NCBI GenBank assembly: GCA_021199355.1
Contig: JAJQIF010000006.1
Span: 1 to 48,576, forward strand
Source of the DNA: Oscillospiraceae bacterium
GTDB lineage: Bacteria > Bacillota > Clostridia > Oscillospirales > Ruminococcaceae
Direction: 5' to 3'
Length of the DNA: 48,576 bases
Numbering within the stretch: position 1 is the first letter of the stretch; the number at the start of each line of letters is the position of its first letter. Below the pieces are notes generated by a model. That model saw only the letters and a program-made list of their open reading frames with translations. It ran no database searches and was not told where the DNA came from. The position numbers were made by a program, and so were the translations under genes. Below, in pieces: positions 15,562-23,429 of the stretch.

Positions 15562-16932
15562 ATGAAGAGAATTATCAGCCTGATTTTAGCGTTTGCGCTC
15601 ATGTTCAGCCTTTGCGGGTGCGGAGATGGTGCAAACAGCGATGAAACCGAAGTGACCGAGACTACCGAGGAGATGGAAGAAGTGGAGGAAGAGCCTGTGG
15701 TATATACTTATGACATGAGCACGCTCCCCGAGGTTTCGGAGCTCGAAGCTTCGGACGCTCTCACGGACCCATTCACCTTCCTTGACGGGACCTATGTTGA
15801 CAATGCCGACGACTGGGCAAAAAGAGTCGCCGAAATCAAAGCGATGTATCAGTACTATATGTACGGAATCTGGCGGGACGGTTCGGACGAGGAGCTCGCC
15901 TATTCCCTCGACGGGTCAACGCTGACCGTCTATATCACGAGAATAAGCACCGGCGCGACGACGAGCTTCACGGCAACCGTCAATATGCCGGACAGCGGTA
16001 TTTCGGCGCCCGACGGCGGCTATCCCGTTATCGTTGGGATGCACCAGGGAATCAGTGAGGACACGGCGACCGCAAACGGCTATGCCGTCATCACTCTTGA
16101 CTGGTACGCCTATGGCATTGCTTCGGACGACACCAACCACACCGGCGCGTTCTATGACCTCTATCCCTACGGCGACGACTGGCAGGAGCAGACGGGCGTC
16201 CTTATGGCTTGGAGTTGGGGATGCTCGAAGATACTCGATGCCCTCGAGGCAGGTCTTGGGGACGAGCTCAACATAAGCTCCACAAACACCGCCGTCACCG
16301 GCGTTTCACGTTGGGGCAAGGCGGCGATAGTCTGCGGCGTTTTCGACACGAGATTCAAGCTTGTCATGCCGTCCTGCTCGGGTGCGGGAGGAGTTGCGCT
16401 CTTCCGCTACACCTCCGAAGGCAAGACCTATGATTTCAGCTCGGTCGGGGCTTCGAGCTCGTATACATACACCCAGAACGAGCCGCTCTCGAGCCTTCAG
16501 GCATCCGGCGAAGTCGGTTGGTTCTGCGACAGGTTCAAGGAGTTCAAATCGGTTGAATACCTCCCCTTCGACCAGCATCTCTTAATCAGCACCATTGCGA
16601 GCGAGGACAGATATCTTTTAATCATCGGCTCCTGCATTTATGAGGACTGGGTCAACGCCCCGGCGATGTGGTATGCCTATGTCGCGGCGGAGTATGTCTA
16701 TGACTATTTGGGGCTCTCCGACCACATTGCAATCAACATCCACCAGCAGGGGCACGCAGTTCTTGCGGAGGATATCGAGTACATGACCGACTACTTCAAC
16801 TATCACGTCTACGGCATTGAGCCGGAGCTCGACCTTGACGATCTGAAGACCTCCGTCTTTGCGCTCGATGTGAACGCCGACAGCAGTATGGACAACTTCA
16901 ACAAGAAATGGATGGATGGACTGACATCCTGA
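15562..16932 (+). CDS. CE15-like glucuronoyl esterase lipoprotein
   Basis: The 456-residue protein has a lipoprotein signal (lipobox LCGC, Cys20), a Glu/Thr-rich linker (24-47) and an alpha/beta-hydrolase domain of the CE15 type. Visible markers are GVSRWGKAA (247-255, nucleophile Ser249), SCSGAGGVALFR (271-282), LPFDQHLLISTIASEDRYLL (334-353) and HQQGHA (394-399) with the likely catalytic His398. CE15 enzymes cleave the ester between lignin alcohols and 4-O-methylglucuronic acid on xylan, which agrees with GH3 and GH43 genes elsewhere in the window. It follows the radical SAM gene by 12 nt, with AGGGGGACG as the ribosome site, and is ended by a strong terminator. Confidence 0.82.
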   Translation: MKRIISLILAFALMFSLCGCGDGANSDETEVTETTEEMEEVEEEPVVYTYDMSTLPEVSELEASDALTDPFTFLDGTYVDNADDWAKRVAEIKAMYQYYMYGIWRDGSDEELAYSLDGSTLTVYITRISTGATTSFTATVNMPDSGISAPDGGYPVIVGMHQGISEDTATANGYAVITLDWYAYGIASDDTNHTGAFYDLYPYGDDWQEQTGVLMAWSWGCSKILDALEAGLGDELNISSTNTAVTGVSRWGKAAIVCGVFDTRFKLVMPSCSGAGGVALFRYTSEGKTYDFSSVGASSSYTYTQNEPLSSLQASGEVGWFCDRFKEFKSVEYLPFDQHLLISTIASEDRYLLIIGSCIYEDWVNAPAMWYAYVAAEYVYDYLGLSDHIAINIHQQGHAVLAEDIEYMTDYFNYHVYGIEPELDLDDLKTSVFALDVNADSSMDNFNKKWMDGLTS

Positions 16933-16941
16933 TATAAAAAC

Positions 16942-16975
16942 AACCGGCTTGGTGTGATTCCGAGCCGGTTTTTTT
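16942..16975 (+). terminator. Rho-independent terminator
   Basis: AACCGGCT (16942-16949) pairs with AGCCGGTT (16963-16970), the stem extends inward through GG/CC, and T residues follow to 16975. It ends the 12.1-16.9 kb plus-strand operon. Confidence 0.9.
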
Positions 16976-16979
16976 GCAT

Positions 16980-17723
16980 TTATTCAGCCTTCGGTGCAGG
17001 CTCGAGCCACTCATTCGAACAGCCTTCGCCCGGGACTTCGATAGCCAAATGCGAGAACCAACTGTCCTTGCCGGCGCCGTGCCAGTGCTTGACGCCCACC
17101 GGAATATTGACGCAGTCGCCGGGGTGCATCTCAATCGGCTCCTTGCCCCACTCCTGATAATAGCCGACGCCGCCGACGCAGATGAGAATCTGCCCGCCGC
17201 CCTTCTCGGCTTTGTGAATATGCCAGTTATTGCGGCACCCGGGCTCGAAGGTGACGTTGAAGACACTGACCTGCGAGGTTGATACGGGTTGGAAATAGCT
17301 CTGCCCGCTGAAATACTGTGCAAAGCCGTCGTTCGGCTCACCAATCGGGAATATCATCGAGGCGGCATGGGCGGATTTGCCATTATCGTCCTCTGTAACC
17401 TCCTCCGTCCAGACGGTCTTAGCCATGTTGAAGACCGCCCAAGCCTTTGCCCAACCGGCATAGAAAGCCGCATGAGTTATGACCGCCGCAATCTCGCTCT
17501 TCGTAACGCCGTGATTCTTTGCGCTCTGCAAATGGTAAAGAAGCGACGAATCGGTGGTGCCCGAGCTCATCAGAGCGACAACCGTCACAATGCAACGGGT
17601 CTTGAGGTCGATGTCCCCGTTGTTCCAGTCCTCGCCGAAAAGAACGTCGTCGTTAAAATGTGCGAACTCCGGGGCAAACTCCCCGAGGGAATCTCTGCCT
17701 GCGGTTTGGGTTATTTTTGACAT
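16980..17723 (-). CDS. Carboxymuconolactone decarboxylase-like/cupin fusion protein
   Basis: The 247-residue protein joins two small domains. Residues about 15-110 match the CMD/AhpD-like fold (LLYHLQSAKNHGVTKSEIAAVITHAAFYAGWAKA) but lack the CxxC of true AhpD peroxidase partners. Residues about 140-235 are a cupin barrel with metal-type ligands His168 and His170 (NWHIHK) and His213/His215 (VKHWHG). The pair occurs in MerR-controlled operons that respond to reactive carbonyl or oxidative stress, but the reaction is not known. GATGGAGG precedes the ATG. It is the last gene of the operon with ABM and cyclophilin-like genes. Confidence 0.85.
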   Translation of the reverse strand: MSKITQTAGRDSLGEFAPEFAHFNDDVLFGEDWNNGDIDLKTRCIVTVVALMSSGTTDSSLLYHLQSAKNHGVTKSEIAAVITHAAFYAGWAKAWAVFNMAKTVWTEEVTEDDNGKSAHAASMIFPIGEPNDGFAQYFSGQSYFQPVSTSQVSVFNVTFEPGCRNNWHIHKAEKGGGQILICVGGVGYYQEWGKEPIEMHPGDCVNIPVGVKHWHGAGKDSWFSHLAIEVPGEGCSNEWLEPAPKAE

Positions 17724-17738
17724 TATGATTCCTCCATC

Positions 17739-18062
17739 TTATTTTCTTATAAATTTGTCGTCTTCATTATAGTCTTCCGAAACAAAGCGTTCCACCTTCA
17801 TGTGAAGATCGTACTTTTCCCGAAGCTCTGAAATAGTCTTCATCATCGGTGAGGCATGATGAGCATCTATCGCCGCCTGATTCTCCCAAGAATCAATAAG
17901 AAGCACTGTTTCAGGGTCGTTCATCGGAAAGAAGTAGTCATACCTCAGGTTTCCGCTTTCAGCTTTAATCCGGTCGACGGTTCCGCTTGAAACCATCTCC
18001 CCGGCAAACTTTCCGGCGTTGCCGTTTTCACCGGTATAGTAAATGTTCACGGTTATTGACAC
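17739..18062 (-). CDS. Antibiotic biosynthesis monooxygenase (ABM)-like protein
   Basis: About 107 residues with the pattern of ABM-fold proteins: a short beta-strand start (SITVNIYYTG), a repeated RYDYFFPMNDPETVLLIDSW strand pair and the helix QAAIDAHHASP, which holds the conserved histidines. ABM proteins act on quinones or other small aromatics, or are of unknown role. The start is GTG at 18062, with GGGAGGG at a suitable distance, and it overlaps the upstream gene by 35 nt in another frame. It sits between the cyclophilin-like gene and the CMD-cupin gene. Confidence 0.8.
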   Translation of the reverse strand: MSITVNIYYTGENGNAGKFAGEMVSSGTVDRIKAESGNLRYDYFFPMNDPETVLLIDSWENQAAIDAHHASPMMKTISELREKYDLHMKVERFVSEDYNEDDKFIRK

Positions 18063-18426
18063 CTATACTGCCCTCCCTAAGTTCAAGTGTAATCTCAACC
18101 GAGCCGGTGTCTAAAAGCTCTCTGATTTCTTCATCCGAAAGCCCTTCGATGTGCCCGAGATTGGTGAATGCCCATGTGTTGTTATCAAAGTAGAGACAAA
18201 TCTGGTTGCCCAAGTACAGGACAATATCGCCCGGAATCGTCGTTACCTGCACATCGTTGCGTGTGAACGTCTGCGGGAGCACTCCCGTCTGCTCAAATCC
18301 ACCGTAGCGGTTCAAAGTTGCTGTGATGCTCTCGTTTTCAAGATAACTCCTGATTTCCGCAACCGATTCGTTGTCCTCCCATGATACAGTCAACTCGGTG
18401 CCGTTCACGGTCAATATAATTTCCAT
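18028..18426 (-). CDS. Cyclophilin-like fold protein, apparently without its former export signal
   Basis: The 132-residue protein has the pattern of the bacterial cyclophilin-like domain (PF18050 type): EIILTVNGTELTVSWEDNESVAE at the start, GDIVLYLGNQICLYFDNNTW and LGHIEGL in the middle. Peptidyl-prolyl isomerase activity has not been shown for this group. The ATG at 18426 follows GGAGG by 11 nt. The same frame stays open for about 40 codons upstream and reads like a lipoprotein linker rich in Thr and Glu (TTEEYQSEVTTTETEEETE), but no start codon or signal peptide exists there; instead the MerR promoter region begins. I infer that an exported ancestor lost its N terminus. Confidence 0.75.
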   Translation of the reverse strand: MEIILTVNGTELTVSWEDNESVAEIRSYLENESITATLNRYGGFEQTGVLPQTFTRNDVQVTTIPGDIVLYLGNQICLYFDNNTWAFTNLGHIEGLSDEEIRELLDTGSVEITLELREGSIGVNNREHLLYR

Positions 18427-18503
18427 TTCGGTTTCTTCCTCCGTTTCTGTTGTAGTGACTTCGCTCTGATACTCTTCTGTAGTTTTAAATCGACAATATC
18501 CGC

Positions 18504-18532
18504 TTGACTTGCAGATATCCGTCTGCTATAAT
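18504..18532 (+). promoter_or_regulatory. Promoter of the merR-type gene
   Basis: TTGACT (18504-18509), a 17-bp spacer and TATAAT (18527-18532) are near consensus. Its start near 18539 lies just before the MerR-type dyad. Confidence 0.8.
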
Positions 18533-18535
18533 AGC

Positions 18536-18566
18536 ATTATAATACCTGAACCTGACTTTAGGTCAA
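18536..18566 (-). promoter_or_regulatory. MerR-type promoter and operator of the stress operon
   Basis: On the minus strand TTGACC (18566-18561) and TATAAT (18541-18536) are separated by 19 bp, the over-long spacer typical of MerR-activated promoters. The spacer holds an imperfect dyad CCTAAA...TTCAGG. The divergent merR promoter overlaps it, so binding can activate one gene set and repress the regulator. Confidence 0.85.
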
Positions 18567-18605
18567 GACTTTTCTTGAAAAATTTTTAAGAAAGAAGCGA
18601 AATTT

Positions 18606-19055
18606 ATGAGTAGCAATTCTACATATACCATCGGGCAGGTTTCTGAAATGTTTAACCTGCCGATTTCGACCCTCAGATACTACGACAAAGAGGGGTTGTT
18701 CCCGAATCTTGAGAGGAAATCCGGCATCCGCAAGTTCACGGAGACCGAAATAGAAACCCTTCGGGTCATCGACTGCCTCAAGAAGTCAGGGCTCGAAATC
18801 AAGGACATAAAGAGATTTATGGACCTGTGCTCTAGAGGGAGCGAGACCTTTGCCGAACGCCGGGAGCTCTTCGAGAATCAGAAGCAAGCCGTCGAGGCGG
18901 AGATTGACCGCCTGAACGCGACCCTTGATATGCTGAACTACAAGTGTTGGTACTATGAATCAGCGATGGCGATAGGTGAAGAGGCAACCAAAGCGACAAA
19001 GCCGGAGGACATGCCCGAGAATGTGAGGCAGGCTTACGAAGGCTCGCACAAATGA
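18606..19055 (+). CDS. MerR-family transcriptional regulator (AdhR-like group)
   Basis: The 149-residue protein has the MerR winged helix at the N terminus (YTIGQVSEMFNLPISTLRYYDKEGLF, then GIRKFTETEIETL) and a long helix for dimerisation (about 85-120). It belongs by pattern to the small AdhR/YyaN-like group, in which relatives sense aldehydes or related stress. No metal-binding cysteine cluster is seen at the C terminus. It is divergent from the cyclophilin-like/ABM/CMD-cupin operon, whose promoter has the 19-bp MerR spacer, so that operon is the likely target. A MerR-type dyad just after its own start site suggests autoregulation. Confidence 0.92.
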   Translation: MSSNSTYTIGQVSEMFNLPISTLRYYDKEGLFPNLERKSGIRKFTETEIETLRVIDCLKKSGLEIKDIKRFMDLCSRGSETFAERRELFENQKQAVEAEIDRLNATLDMLNYKCWYYESAMAIGEEATKATKPEDMPENVRQAYEGSHK

Positions 19056-19065
19056 CTGACACAAC

Positions 19066-19099
19066 AAAAAGCCGCCCACTCGGGACGGCTTTTATTTTT
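19066..19099. terminator. Bidirectional terminator
   Basis: AAAGCCG-CCC (19068-19077), loop ACTC and GGG-A-CGGCTTT (19082-19092) with one bulged A. T-rich tracts follow on both strands, so it can end merR and the convergent lipoprotein gene. Confidence 0.85.
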
Positions 19100-19112
19100 T
19101 TGAAGACCGATA

Positions 19113-20567
19113 TTATCCTTCGTAATCGTTCAACGAGTACGGGTCATATGCCGCAATCTGATCGTTGAGCTGATTTACATAGTACTCAACCTGCTCGCCA
19201 TAGGACTCCTTGAGCTGTGCCCAGGTGGAGGCGTCGGAAGAGGTTGCGAATCTCTCGAGGGTATCAACGACGCTGTAGAGCTTGTCGCCGTAGCCTTCGC
19301 CGTAGGTAACGATAACGCTCGAAGCGGTCGAAAGTGCATAGCACTCGTCATACATGTCGAGCATTTCCTGAGTCCAGAGGTAGGTCTCCTCGAGCTGGAG
19401 TCTGTCGATGTCGACAACAGTCGGGTCGAGAACCTTGAATCTCATGCAAGCGGAGAGGAGAGCAACGCCTTCAGGATTGGAAGCACCCTGAATGATGCAG
19501 TAGCCGGTCGGGATAGACTCGGTGTAGTAGTTGCCGTCGCCGTCGTCGTCACGAGGAAGCGGAACGAACATGAGCTCGCCGTCCTCCATGTCACCCCAGA
19601 CAGGGCTGATGGTGCTGACGGAGCCGGTGAACATCCATGTGCCGCCGAGATAGAAGAGGCAAAGTCCCTCGTTCATGCCGCCGCCTTCAACGCTGTTTCT
19701 GATAGTCCAACCGTTATCCCATACAGGATAGAGGCAGTTGTTCTTGGAAAGCTCGTAAAGAAGGTTAGCCGCACGCTCGATAGCCGCAGAGTCGATATTC
19801 GATACAAACTGCTGTGACTCGGTGTCGTACTGAACTATGGTCTCGCCGCAGGAGTGCATCAGAGCCAAGCCGTAGTACCAACCGTCGAGAGCATATCTGT
19901 TCTCGTCCTCATCGGTGAAATCTACGCACATCTCATAGAATACATCCCAAGTCCACTCGTTGTTATAGTAGAGCTCGGCAGGGTCGTCATAGCCGTACTC
20001 TTCCATAACTCTTCTGTTATAAGCGCAGACGTTGTTGAAGGTGTTATCGAAAACGATAACATAGGGTCTGTCCTTGATTGAATAGTAGGTATAAGCATAT
20101 TCCTTCTCAGCCGCCCAGAGGGGATCATCATAGTCTATGTAGTCGTCAACTGGGACGAACATACCCTTGATACAGTTGTTGGGGAAGACTTCATCGTGTC
20201 CGGGATAGAAGTCGGGCGAGTTGGAAGCAAGAATGAGGTTTGCAAGCTCATCAAATCTTGTTTCCCAAGTGCACTCATACCAGCTGACGGAGCAACCGTA
20301 CTTCTCCTGGAAGGTCCAGTAACCGGAATTGATAATCTCATCGTCTGAATAGTTCTGCATATCATCGTACCAGGCGAACCAAGTGACTGTTGATCCTGCC
20401 GCCTCTGCCTCTTCAACATCAGGGAGCATGATTCCTGCTGCTGCAAGAATTGCCTCAGCGTCCTGGGTAGCGAAGGTAAGCTGTACCACTTCTCTTGAGG
20501 AACTTCCACAGCCGACGAGTGCGACTATCATGATTCCCGCGAGAAGCATTGCAATAATTTTCTTCAT
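19113..20567 (-). CDS. Extracellular sugar-binding lipoprotein (paralogue of 5493-6956)
   Basis: The 484-residue protein has a lipoprotein signal ending LVGC (Cys20) and is a family 1 solute-binding protein. The ATG at 20567 is chosen because GGAGGCG precedes it and the signal peptide starts there. Residue blocks shared with the other lipoprotein run the full length, including the TQDAEAILAAAGIMLPDVEE region and the C-terminal WAQLKESYGEQVEYYV. The middle differs more, as expected if the two bind different sugars. No permease genes adjoin it. Its promoter and leader dyad are unlike those of the paralogue. Confidence 0.88.
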   Translation of the reverse strand: MKKIIAMLLAGIMIVALVGCGSSSREVVQLTFATQDAEAILAAAGIMLPDVEEAEAAGSTVTWFAWYDDMQNYSDDEIINSGYWTFQEKYGCSVSWYECTWETRFDELANLILASNSPDFYPGHDEVFPNNCIKGMFVPVDDYIDYDDPLWAAEKEYAYTYYSIKDRPYVIVFDNTFNNVCAYNRRVMEEYGYDDPAELYYNNEWTWDVFYEMCVDFTDEDENRYALDGWYYGLALMHSCGETIVQYDTESQQFVSNIDSAAIERAANLLYELSKNNCLYPVWDNGWTIRNSVEGGGMNEGLCLFYLGGTWMFTGSVSTISPVWGDMEDGELMFVPLPRDDDGDGNYYTESIPTGYCIIQGASNPEGVALLSACMRFKVLDPTVVDIDRLQLEETYLWTQEMLDMYDECYALSTASSVIVTYGEGYGDKLYSVVDTLERFATSSDASTWAQLKESYGEQVEYYVNQLNDQIAAYDPYSLNDYEG

Positions 20568-20643
20568 TAAAGCGCCTCCGAATAAATTTTGCATATGTGT
20601 TTCCCGAAAATTATCCCCGAAACGCGCAGATTTCATGCAACCA

Positions 20644-20662
20644 TTTTCAACGGTATTGAAAA
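20644..20662 (-). promoter_or_regulatory. Dyad in the leader of the second lipoprotein gene
   Basis: TTTTCAA-CGGTA-TTGAAAA is a perfect 7-bp inverted repeat, located about 16-34 nt downstream of the predicted start. An operator is likely. It differs wholly from the CTGCGA-type sites of the paralogue. Confidence 0.6.
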
Positions 20663-20684
20663 ATGAGCATTTCGAGATAGATTG

Positions 20685-20713
20685 ATTATACACCTTTTCA
20701 CGCTGGATTTCAA
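20685..20713 (-). promoter_or_regulatory. Promoter of the second lipoprotein gene
   Basis: On the minus strand TTGAAA (20713-20708), a 17-bp spacer and TATAAT (20690-20685). Confidence 0.75.
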
Positions 20714-20763
20714 TCGTCATTTTAGACAAGAAAAGCTGATGAAAGTTGTACAGGTTGCACAAC

Positions 20764-20801
20764 AATCCGGTCAGGCATGACAGTGCACACCTGACCGGAT
20801 T
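20764..20801. terminator. Strong hairpin between trpA and the lipoprotein gene
   Basis: AATCCGGTCAGG (20764-20775) pairs perfectly with CCTGACCGGATT (20790-20801). It sits 41 bp past the trpA stop and probably ends the trp operon, but the good T-tract (TTATTTT) follows on the plus strand, not on the minus strand that trpA uses. Confidence 0.7.
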
Positions 20802-20841
20802 TTATTTTCGTAAAGAGTTGTTAAGAGAAGATGTTAATATT

Positions 20842-21612
20842 TTAATGTTCCGTTCCTGCCTTCATCTCGGAGACATATTTCTTAAGTTCTTCCGAAGCGT
20901 TCTCGCCGTTCTTTGCTATAATCTTGACAATCGCGCTTCCGACGATTGCGCCGTCGGCGTAGGAGGTGTACTCCTTAACCTGCTCTGGAGTGCTGATTCC
21001 GAAGCCGACAAAAACGGGAATGTCGGTTGCGGCTTTGGCTTTCTCGACTATCGACTTGACATCGGTCGTTATCTTCTCACGGACGCCGGTGACGCCCATT
21101 GAGGAGACGATATAGAGAAATCCCTGCGCCTCGGAGGCTATCTTCGTGATTCTCTCGTCGCTCGTCGGTGCTATCATCGAGATGATGTCGATGTTGTGTG
21201 CTTTCGCTTCTTCCGAGAACTCCGCCTTCTCTTCGAACGGGACATCCGGGACGATTACGCCGTCGATGCCGACCTCCTCGCATTTACCGAAGAATCTGTC
21301 CTTGCCGTAGGTATAGACGGGGTTGGCATATGTCAGAAGCACCAGAGGCACGTCGGTCTTCTTTCTGACCTTCTCGACGCAGTCGAAAATGCCGTCGGTG
21401 GTGGTGCCGACCGAGAGAGCTCGGATATTCGCTTCCTGAATTACGGTTCCTTCGGCAATCGGGTCAGAGAACGGGACACCTATCTCTATCAAATCCGCTC
21501 CGGCTTCCGCCATGTCGAGGATATAGTCGTAGGTCTTATCCAAATTAGGGTCGCCGCCGGTGAGGAAGCTGACAAAGCATTTTTTGCCCTTGAGGCTTGC
21601 AATTCTACTCAT
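20842..21612 (-). CDS. trpA: Tryptophan synthase alpha subunit
   Basis: The 256-residue TIM barrel cleaves indole-3-glycerol phosphate to indole, which passes to TrpB. The ATG at 21612 overlaps the trpB stop by 8 nt and is preceded by GAGGAG; the family start ([22 protein letters not shown]) begins there. The catalytic glutamate is in [12 protein letters not shown] and the aspartate in [11 protein letters not shown]. The phosphate site includes VGFGIS and [10 protein letters not shown]. It is the last gene of the trpEGDCFBA operon. Confidence 0.96.
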   Translation of the reverse strand: MSRIASLKGKKCFVSFLTGGDPNLDKTYDYILDMAEAGADLIEIGVPFSDPIAEGTVIQEANIRALSVGTTTDGIFDCVEKVRKKTDVPLVLLTYANPVYTYGKDRFFGKCEEVGIDGVIVPDVPFEEKAEFSEEAKAHNIDIISMIAPTSDERITKIASEAQGFLYIVSSMGVTGVREKITTDVKSIVEKAKAATDIPVFVGFGISTPEQVKEYTSYADGAIVGSAIVKIIAKNGENASEELKKYVSEMKAGTEH

Positions 21613-22816
21613 AAATATCAACTCCTCTGTAGCGTGCGATTGCCGCAACGTCCTTGTCGCCTCTGCCGGAAAGGCAGATAATCATGCTTTCGTCTGGACT
21701 GTAATCTTTGGCGATCTTCATGGCATAAGCGATGGCATGAGAGCTCTCGATTGCGGGGATGATGCCCTCGGTCCTTGAGAGATACTCGAAAGCATCGACC
21801 GCTTCGTCGTCGGTTATCGGGACATATTCGGCTCTGCCGGTGTCCTTGAGATTAGCGTGCTCGGGACCGATTCCGGGGTAGTCAAGACCGGCTGAAATGG
21901 AATAAACCTCGTCAATCTGACCGTATTCGTTCTGGCAGAAGTAGGACTTCATGCCGTGGAAGATGCCAAGCTTTCCCTTCGCCATGGTTGCGGCGTGCTT
22001 ATCGGTGTCGATTCCCTTTCCTGCCGCTTCACAGCCGATAAGGCGGACGCCCTCGTCGGGGATGAAGTGATAGAACATACCCATGGCGTTGCTTCCGCCT
22101 CCGACGCACGCAAGAACCGCCGCCGGGAGCTTGCCCTCTTTTTCGAGGATCTGAGCTCTTGCCTCGCGGCTGATGACACTCTGGAAGTCACGGACTATTG
22201 TCGGGAACGGGTGCGGACCCATAACGCTTCCCAAAACATAGTGGGTGTCGCTGACTCGGTTGGTCCACTCTCTCATAGTCTCGTTTACAGCGTCCTTGAG
22301 GACTCGGGTGCCGCTCTCGACAGGGTGAACTTTCGCTCCCAAAAGCTTCATTCTGTAGACGTTCAGAGCCTGTCTTTCGCAGTCGATGGCGCCCATATAG
22401 ACCTCGCACTCCATGTCCATAAGTGCGGCGACGGTGGCAGTGGCAACTCCGTGCTGACCGGCTCCCGTCTCGGCGATGACACGGGTCTTGCCCATCTTCT
22501 TGGCAAGAAGAACCTGACCGAGAACGTTATTGATTTTGTGTGCTCCGGTGTGGTTGAGGTCCTCACGCTTCAGGTAAATCTTCGCGCCACCGAGATCCTT
22601 GGTCATCTTCTCGGCGTAATAGAGAAGCGACGGACGCCCTGCGTATTCACGCATGAGACGGTCGAGTTCTTGGTTGAACTCGGGGTCGTTTTTATAGTAG
22701 TTATAAGCCTCTTCAAGCTCGTTTACGGCGTTCATCAGCGTCTCGGGGACGTACTGTCCGCCGTGAATGCCGAATCTGCCCTTGCTGTTGGGGTTAGTGC
22801 TTGCACTGTTGCTCAT
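21605..22816 (-). CDS. trpB: Tryptophan synthase beta subunit
   Basis: The 403-residue PLP enzyme joins indole and serine to make tryptophan. The PLP lysine lies in HTGAHKINN, and GGGSNAMG binds the cofactor phosphate. The start [16 protein letters not shown]-like region ([17 protein letters not shown]) is typical of the TrpB1 type. It overlaps trpF upstream by 23 nt and trpA downstream by 8 nt, so coupling of translation is expected. Confidence 0.97.
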   Translation of the reverse strand: MSNSASTNPNSKGRFGIHGGQYVPETLMNAVNELEEAYNYYKNDPEFNQELDRLMREYAGRPSLLYYAEKMTKDLGGAKIYLKREDLNHTGAHKINNVLGQVLLAKKMGKTRVIAETGAGQHGVATATVAALMDMECEVYMGAIDCERQALNVYRMKLLGAKVHPVESGTRVLKDAVNETMREWTNRVSDTHYVLGSVMGPHPFPTIVRDFQSVISREARAQILEKEGKLPAAVLACVGGGSNAMGMFYHFIPDEGVRLIGCEAAGKGIDTDKHAATMAKGKLGIFHGMKSYFCQNEYGQIDEVYSISAGLDYPGIGPEHANLKDTGRAEYVPITDDEAVDAFEYLSRTEGIIPAIESSHAIAYAMKIAKDYSPDESMIICLSGRGDKDVAAIARYRGVDIYE

Positions 22817-23429
22817 AATTTCTCACTCTCCTGACTGTTTCTTGAATCTTATTTATATCTTTGAAGCCGTCCGTCTCGACACCGCTTGAGATGTCGAGGG
22901 CGAAGGCGTTCTTTTCGGTTGCGATTTTCAGTGCCCCGTCGAGGTTATCAAGGTTGATGCCGCCCGCTAAGAAGAAGGGCTTTTCTATATCCGACAGGAC
23001 GCTCCAGTCGAAGCTCTCACCGGTACCGCCATATTCGCCCGTTCTCTTGGTGTCGAACAAGTAGTAATCGGCATCATAAGGCTTGATATCTTCCCGAGAA
23101 GCGATTCTTTGTGCCTTGATTATCGGCAGGTCGCAGACGGCTCTGAGACGTTCGATATAAGCGTTGTCCTCGTCGCCATGAAGCTGGACGAAGTTTATTA
23201 CACGCTCATCGGCAAGGAGACGGATGAAGCCGATATCTTCGTTTACGAATACTCCGACGGTCTTAATTTTCGGGTCGAGGGTTTCGCGAATCATCTTCGC
23301 CGTGTCGAAGTCGATTTTGCGCTTAGCTCCCGCAAAGACGAAGCCGGCGAAATCGGGCTGAAATTCGTTTAAGAACTCGGCATCCTCGCGCCTTTTTAGT
23401 CCGCAGATTTTAAGCTTTACCGGCATCAT
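22794..23429 (-). CDS. trpF: Phosphoribosylanthranilate isomerase
   Basis: The 211-residue TIM barrel converts phosphoribosylanthranilate into the carboxyphenylamino-deoxyribulose phosphate. [13 protein letters not shown] holds the catalytic cysteine, and [10 protein letters not shown] plus [10 protein letters not shown] form the phosphate site and catalytic aspartate. The ATG overlaps the trpC stop codon (ATGA). It is separate from trpC, not fused as in enteric bacteria. Confidence 0.95.
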   Translation of the reverse strand: MMPVKLKICGLKRREDAEFLNEFQPDFAGFVFAGAKRKIDFDTAKMIRETLDPKIKTVGVFVNEDIGFIRLLADERVINFVQLHGDEDNAYIERLRAVCDLPIIKAQRIASREDIKPYDADYYLFDTKRTGEYGGTGESFDWSVLSDIEKPFFLAGGINLDNLDGALKIATEKNAFALDISSGVETDGFKDINKIQETVRRVRNYEQQCKH

